From positions 1 through 48,399 of the forward strand of contig JANTQF010000265.1 of NCBI GenBank assembly GCA_032988165.1: a stretch of 48,399 nucleotides of DNA. The letters run 5' to 3'. Origin of the DNA: Emmonsiellopsis sp. PD_33. Lineage: Eukaryota; Ascomycota; Eurotiomycetes; Onygenales; Ajellomycetaceae. The first letter of the stretch is position 1, and the number at the start of each line of letters is the position of its first letter. The translations under genes were made by a program, and so were the position numbers. The notes beneath the pieces are model-generated. The model saw only the letters and a program-made list of their open reading frames with translations, ran no database searches and was not told the DNA's origin. Below are positions 43,591 through 48,399 of this stretch, in pieces.

Positions 43591-45400
43591 AGTAGCAGCC
43601 CGACTGCTGCAGATGCCACGAACAGAGAGGAACCCATAGGAGACGAAAAGGAGCTATCGGATAATGATCGTTCACACACGCCGCTACTAGCCCCGGAACA
43701 AGAACGTCAGTGGGGTATACGTGAAGAGACTTGGTCGTACAACTAACTCAATTGTCAGTGCTGGAGGCCGAGCTTCACACCCTCTTAGTCTGCTTGAGGA
43801 TATCGTCGAGAATCCAGGAGACTACCGTGATATTCTATCCTTTTGGCAAGCGCTGGAATCCTCTGGACCAGATAACTTCAGGGTGTTTTCGCCTCAATTC
43901 TACAGGTGGAAAGACTTCCAGAGGCTCCAGGAATTTGCGAAGGGAGGGACACTTTATGATAACTGGCGGGGTAACTGGGAGGAAGGCCGGAATCGTCCTA
44001 ATTTCGCAGATTATCCTAGGAACCCTACTCCTCCAGACGTTCATGAGAAAAACTGGGAACCTTGGTTCGGCCGCCTAAAGGAATGGTACAAAGACAATGA
44101 GGTAATAATGGTTGCTGAATACCATTTACGATGGGATAAATTTGTTGGCCAAGGCATACCTGGGACGGGTGGACGTTTTGTCTTATATGCTAGAGCAGTC
44201 AAGGAGCGTCTCACGAAACACGGATTCACTCAGACATTTCAACTAGACGAGGACCCGACTCGCCAGGATAAGTTAACGACGTGGATCGAATATCTATCCT
44301 TCGAGTACGACTTTTACGCCATGTTTGCTCTTTTGACACACTAACAGAAATTCATTCGAGATGAGTGGCAAAAACTTGTCGACTCTGAGGTATTAAGGCC
44401 TTCTGATACGGAGGACTCCATATGTAGCGTTGAATCAGGATATCAAGAAAGGAACGAAGAAGAAAGAGCCAAGCAGGCTATGGAATCTGCAAAGTCCGCA
44501 GTGATGTCGGCCGAAGAGGCCCCCAAGCCAGATTTACTACAACTTCAAGCCGCGCTGGACGCTGCAGAGAAGGAGTATGCCTCGGTCAAAAAAAGAAATG
44601 GCCTCATTAACAAATTCTTTAAGACGACGATGGACATTTGGATTAAGAGGGAAAAAGCAGAGAATCATGGCAAACTAATACAATGGATACTACAGCAATT
44701 TCCCTTGATCGAGCTCGAATTGAAGGAGCCTAACACGGCCGAGAACTGCTCGAGCAGTATGGTTCACAGTAACACGCAGAGAGATAACCGAGCGGACAAA
44801 GCAAATGAGAAAGGCCCAACAGGAAAGCGCAGCGATACTGATGACAACGGCACGATCTCGGACCGCAAAACCCAGGGAGCCTCGGCCTCCCAGGGAAACA
44901 AGGCACTGAAACGCAGCCATGACATAGCTGAGGAAGAACATCCCTCCAAACGGCCAAAACACAGTAATGCAAATCGGGAGGATCCTTATCCTAGACCATC
45001 TACCCCTAAAGATACGTCGACGACCAAAAATGACTTGAAAGTCACCACAACAAGGAAAGCCGGCCAACCTTCTGGTCGACCATCTTCGAAAACAAAAGGA
45101 CAGAGCCCTGTTTTGTTGGATGCTAAGAAACCCTCTACCGTACCCTCCCCCCACCTCCGTCGCAGCACTAGAACCGCGCAAAGAGAGCAACTCTTACAAG
45201 ATGCAATCAATTCGTCATCCGATGCTGCCAAACCTCATCTACGGTCCCGAAAACCAAGACAGCCGCCAGCGGCTCAGAAGAGCACGAAAACACCCCGTGT
45301 GAAGAATGCCACGTCGAAGCGGCAGGGAACGCCAAAGAAAAACGCAAACCCCGTTCGTGGGTGTGCTAGGGGTGGGCATTACTGTGAGTCCCGTTGTTAA
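43591..45400 (+). pseudogene. Uncharacterised fungal gene, apparently inactivated (two frameshifts, one stop)
   Basis: About 600 codons of a protein with no assigned function. The readable parts are EKELSDNDRSHTPLLAPEQE (43591-43743, first frame), QLTQLSVLEAELHTLL (43740-43787, second frame), then SLLEDIVENPGDYRDIL onward in a third frame to 45400. That frame has a TAA at 44342-44344 and continues in phase (QKFIRDEWQKLVDSEV). The middle contains LTTWIEYLSFEYDFY and a coiled coil with KRNGLINKFF and WILQQFPLIELEL; the last 200 residues are basic and rich in S, K, R, P. I associate LTTWIEYLxxEY and WILQQVPLIELE with a multicopy Eurotiales family. The start is not resolved. The TAA fits CAA-to-TAA. 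An intact spliced gene is less likely because the frames do not meet at splice-site sequences. Confidence 0.6.
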
Positions 45401-46880
45401 GCTATGCTGGAATTTACGTGCAACCTGCCCAAGGGACCTTAGCAGACGCGCTGGAAACGCGTCTCATTCGGCCTACCTCTCAAAACCATCAGAACTAGGT
45501 AATGGCTGACGACGATGGCTACAGTGGATTCCGGAAGACGTATACCCGTCGCCTTCTTAGACAGCTTGAAGCGTAAAGCGCAGACTCGACTCAGGTGATG
45601 AACTACTGGCTACGCGGACTAATATGTGCTTGACAAACTGAAAGTAGCGGGGTCTACCCCATTTGCAACCCTTGGGGGAACTTCAACTCGCTCAAAACCC
45701 ATTCTCCTACTGTATTTTCTTTCTCTCTCTCTCTCTATCTCTCTCTCTCTCTCAATCTTTCTTTTTTGGTTTGATTCCCCTACTCTTTTCCACTGTCTCT
45801 GCAGGTGTTATGTGCCCTTTGGGTGATGGCTGATATATAATATTTTCAGGGTTGAGGGGTTTTTTCTTTTCTCTTTGGGAGAAAGGAGTTTGGAGATTTG
45901 AGAAATTTATTAGGAGATCCTAATAATGCTATTATAAGTAGTTGGCCCTATCGGTTTGAGACTTTGCTCAGGGTGCAACTCCAAAAATTCCTCGCCATCC
46001 GGCCCCTTTTCAGTATTGATATGCTTTCTCCATATGTTTAGGGAAAAGGAATCAATTCCATACTGCACGGACGCTTTCCGAACATCAGTATTTACATTCA
46101 CTATCCCAGTTGTCAGGCATACAACAGCCCGGCATCTGAGGCATTGACCTCAATAAATTGCCGCTGTCCCGGCTTCATTGCTAGAATTGGCATGTTTTTG
46201 AGACTGACTTGGTCCAATTCCAACCATGCCTTTTACTTTCTCTCGATACAAAAACAGCCCCAAGCTTCTTTGTAGGGCTAAGCTGGCTTTTCTAGGCACT
46301 AAAAGAAAGGAAAAAGGTACTTATGCTCATACTCTGTTTAGGGATTGATATATCTGGGAAACATCCCTGTTGCACCCTGGGATGCCAATTTGGCAGTGCT
46401 TCTTTCTCTACCAACTATATTACCTTCACAGATATGGCCTCAGAAGGAGAGTCATCTATCTGCAGATTTACAAAGAAATGAGTGCTTTTAAAGGTCTTAG
46501 TGATCCATTATTATCATGTTGTTTCATTAATAAGACCCAACTAACAGCCCCTCCTGTAAATAAATACCTGCTATGATGCTAATAGCTAGCCAGTTCAATG
46601 ATCCCTGTGAGTATTCATGGGTGAACATTACACAATAATCTTCTCTGTATGGTAGTTAGGTACTATGCATCTATCTCAGTCATGCAGGAGTTCAGAACTT
46701 TCTCTTGATGAAAATGGCTCTTTTACTTCTTTTTACTAGGCCTTAGTTAATGTCTTTCTACTGGCTATTTTCTTGTGGGAAGGTTAAAGACTTTTGAATG
46801 GATCTTGAAGGCAAGAATCTATTTATCCTATAATTATGTGATATACTAAGCTAGATTAGGAATGGAGGCCTACAGTTAAT
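45401..46880. other. Sparse region with CT microsatellite and a possible gene fragment
   Basis: Holds a (CT)n microsatellite at about 45718-45754. A minus-strand fragment at 45910-46101 reads WRKHINTEKGPDGEEFLELH and LKPIGPTTYN, protein-like in composition but not recognised; sequence upstream on the minus strand (to 46200, PGQRQFIEVNASDAGLLYA) may belong to it. From about 46260 CG disappears again and the sequence probably includes the copia LTR. Confidence 0.4.
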
Positions 46881-48399
46881 ACCCTCTCTTAAGTTGAGCT
46901 GTGTGAAAAATATGAGAAACATACCACTATTCAACATGAAAAACCCTTAGATATATAAATTTAATTAAGATACTTGCTTGTTTCCATCCTTTAGTGCTAC
47001 CATACCTAGTAAATCTAAGAAATACTAAAATAAGATGATCTCTAACAGTTTGATGAGTCTATCTGTAGCTATATCTATAGTTAGAATATACTCAATCAAT
47101 ATAATCTTATTCTTAAGCTATGAATATAAATAGTGGAATTTTATATTAATATGCTTGCTGTAGGTAATGATAGTGATAATCTAAGCTAAATTAATAGTGC
47201 TCTTATTATCTATAAAAATTAATATAGAAAATACTAGAGTTCAATTAAACTCTATTATAAGATTATGAATTCAGATAGTCTTATATATAATCTTACTCAA
47301 AGTGATATATTTAACTTCATTTGAAGATAGGAAGATGCATGGCTGTTTAGCTAAATACTATAAAATAGATATATTTATAAGTTTAAAGATATATTTAAAT
47401 GTAGATTTATAGTTACTATTTAAAATCTTTATTCAATCAGAATCTATATATTCAATGAGAAAATAAATAGTGTTTGAGAAGTCAATTTTTAAACTATTAT
47501 CTTCTTTATAAAACAGACTGAGGTCTGTAGATCTCTTAAGGTAGTAAATAATATATAATAATGTCTTTTAAGTTTTAAGAGTAGAGTTAGTATTATATTG
47601 GCTGAGTAGAGATGCCAGGCATATAATATTAAACTAAGTTTTAATTGCAAGATATTAGAGACATTTAATATTATATTGATAATATTACTTTATGAAGCTT
47701 ACACTGCTGTTAAGAATGAGATCATTATTAATATAAAAAAACTTCTTTATGGGTATTTTAATTGTGATAGTGTTGTTTAAGTAGAAATCTACTACCAAAC
47801 ACTCTATATAGTGATAGTAGGTTAATTTAATTTCTTTAGATGTCTAACAGACCTTTATATTCAGATATTTTATAGGCTTTTTTAAATCTTTAACCTTAAG
47901 TTTCTTACTGAGTTCTCTAACTAGCTAATCAGTATTTTCTGCCAGTGGGACTTTGGATATAATATTCAAATCATCAATGTAAATAGTCATATAGAGATGG
48001 GGTTTGAATTTATGAAACTAGAGTACAGGGTTATAAGAACTAACTTTAAAGCTCAATTAAATGAGGATTATAGTAAGGTAGTTATATCAGATCTTTATGA
48101 TAGAGTCTAATCTATATAAACTACTCTCTACAGTGTAAATGAGCATTTTTGTGGTGCCTGATTTGAAACCTATAGATTGATGCATGTAAATAGCTTTATT
48201 CAAGCAGCTATATAGATATATTAATATAATATCTACCTAGTAGAGAGTTCAACTACACTTTATAGCTACTATAAAAATAATGTGATTTAATATGTTAATT
48301 ATAATAAAGATATAAATCTTCTTTTTACTATCCTTTTTAAGCTAGTTTCTATAAACTATTTAATGAGATTTTTGCAGAATTCCATTCAGATCTATATTT
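46881..48399 (-). mobile_element. Ty1/copia retrotransposon relic, 3' part, runs off the window
   Basis: The minus strand carries a copia Pol C-terminal region: AIYMHQSIGFKSGTTKM (about 48200), GFKVSSY-like LSFKVSSYNPVL, the RT active site MTIYIDDLNIISKVP (about 47990-47945), VRELSKKLKVKDL, and RNase H blocks ending with EYI/VYSNY and LDLLGMVA-like sequence near 46985. It is followed by a purine tract (AAGAGAGGG, minus strand, 46882-46890) and TATTAACTGTAGGCC, the expected decayed start of a copia LTR (TGTTAAC). Stops are TAA/TAG type and CG is absent. The 3' LTR would extend left from 46881; its far end was not resolved. Confidence 0.8.

Noticed and set aside
44305..44347. A 43-base intron (GT...CTAACAG) removing the TAA in the right-hand gene
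   Set aside because: Its length is not a multiple of three while the frames on both sides match without splicing, and the branch-like CTAAC is too close to the AG.
45590..45680. Possible tRNA-like sequence downstream of the right-hand gene
   Set aside because: No paired acceptor stem or TTCRA loop could be assembled; no tRNA or rRNA gene was recognised anywhere in the window.

Overview
The window reads as nuclear DNA of a filamentous ascomycete, most likely one of the Eurotiales (Aspergillus/Penicillium/Talaromyces group). That placement is inferred from short spliceosomal introns with GTRNGT donors and CTRAY-type branch sites, a fungal bestrophin-type channel gene, RIP-like C-to-T decay of repeats, and a right-hand gene resembling a multicopy uncharacterised family I associate with Eurotiales. 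Coordinates of decayed genes come from reading frames by eye.

Layout. (1) 1-2990: GC-balanced DNA with one intact three-exon gene for a bestrophin/RFP-TM anion channel. (2) 2990-43335: a 40-kb AT-rich block almost without CG dinucleotides, made of nested mobile elements. (3) 43340-45400: a GC-balanced gene of unknown function, apparently dying (two frameshifts and a C-to-T stop). (4) 45400-46880: sparse DNA, then a Ty1/copia relic on the minus strand running off the right edge.

The 40-kb block resolves into four layers. Layer 1 is a + strand transposon-like gene with a Tnp2-like signature (7650-9926, resuming in the same frame at 38567-39984). Layer 2 is a minus-strand Ty3/gypsy element (9927-38562) inserted in that gene, with 317-bp LTRs, a 4-bp ATAC duplication and a polypurine tract. 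Layer 3 is three insertions into the gypsy element: two inverted copies of a 5.5-kb hAT DNA transposon (14456-20001 and 30400-36394, each with a perfect 8-bp target duplication) and a younger Tf1/sushi-type chromovirus (20137-25851, 320-bp LTRs, CTTCT duplication). Layer 4 is a 440-bp hAT MITE (35862-36301) inside the second hAT copy.

Most notable: besides its transposase, the hAT element carries two accessory genes in divergent orientation. One encodes a protein whose C-terminal half aligns with the histone H3 fold; the other a highly charged, lysine/glutamate-rich coiled-coil protein. Both copies retain identical lengths for all three genes (603, 870 and 2354 nt), so they diverged by point mutation only. 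A second notable point is mutation spectrum: the chromovirus has decayed almost only at ancestral CG sites (to TG or CA, giving mostly TGA stops), while the surrounding older elements lost C in all contexts.
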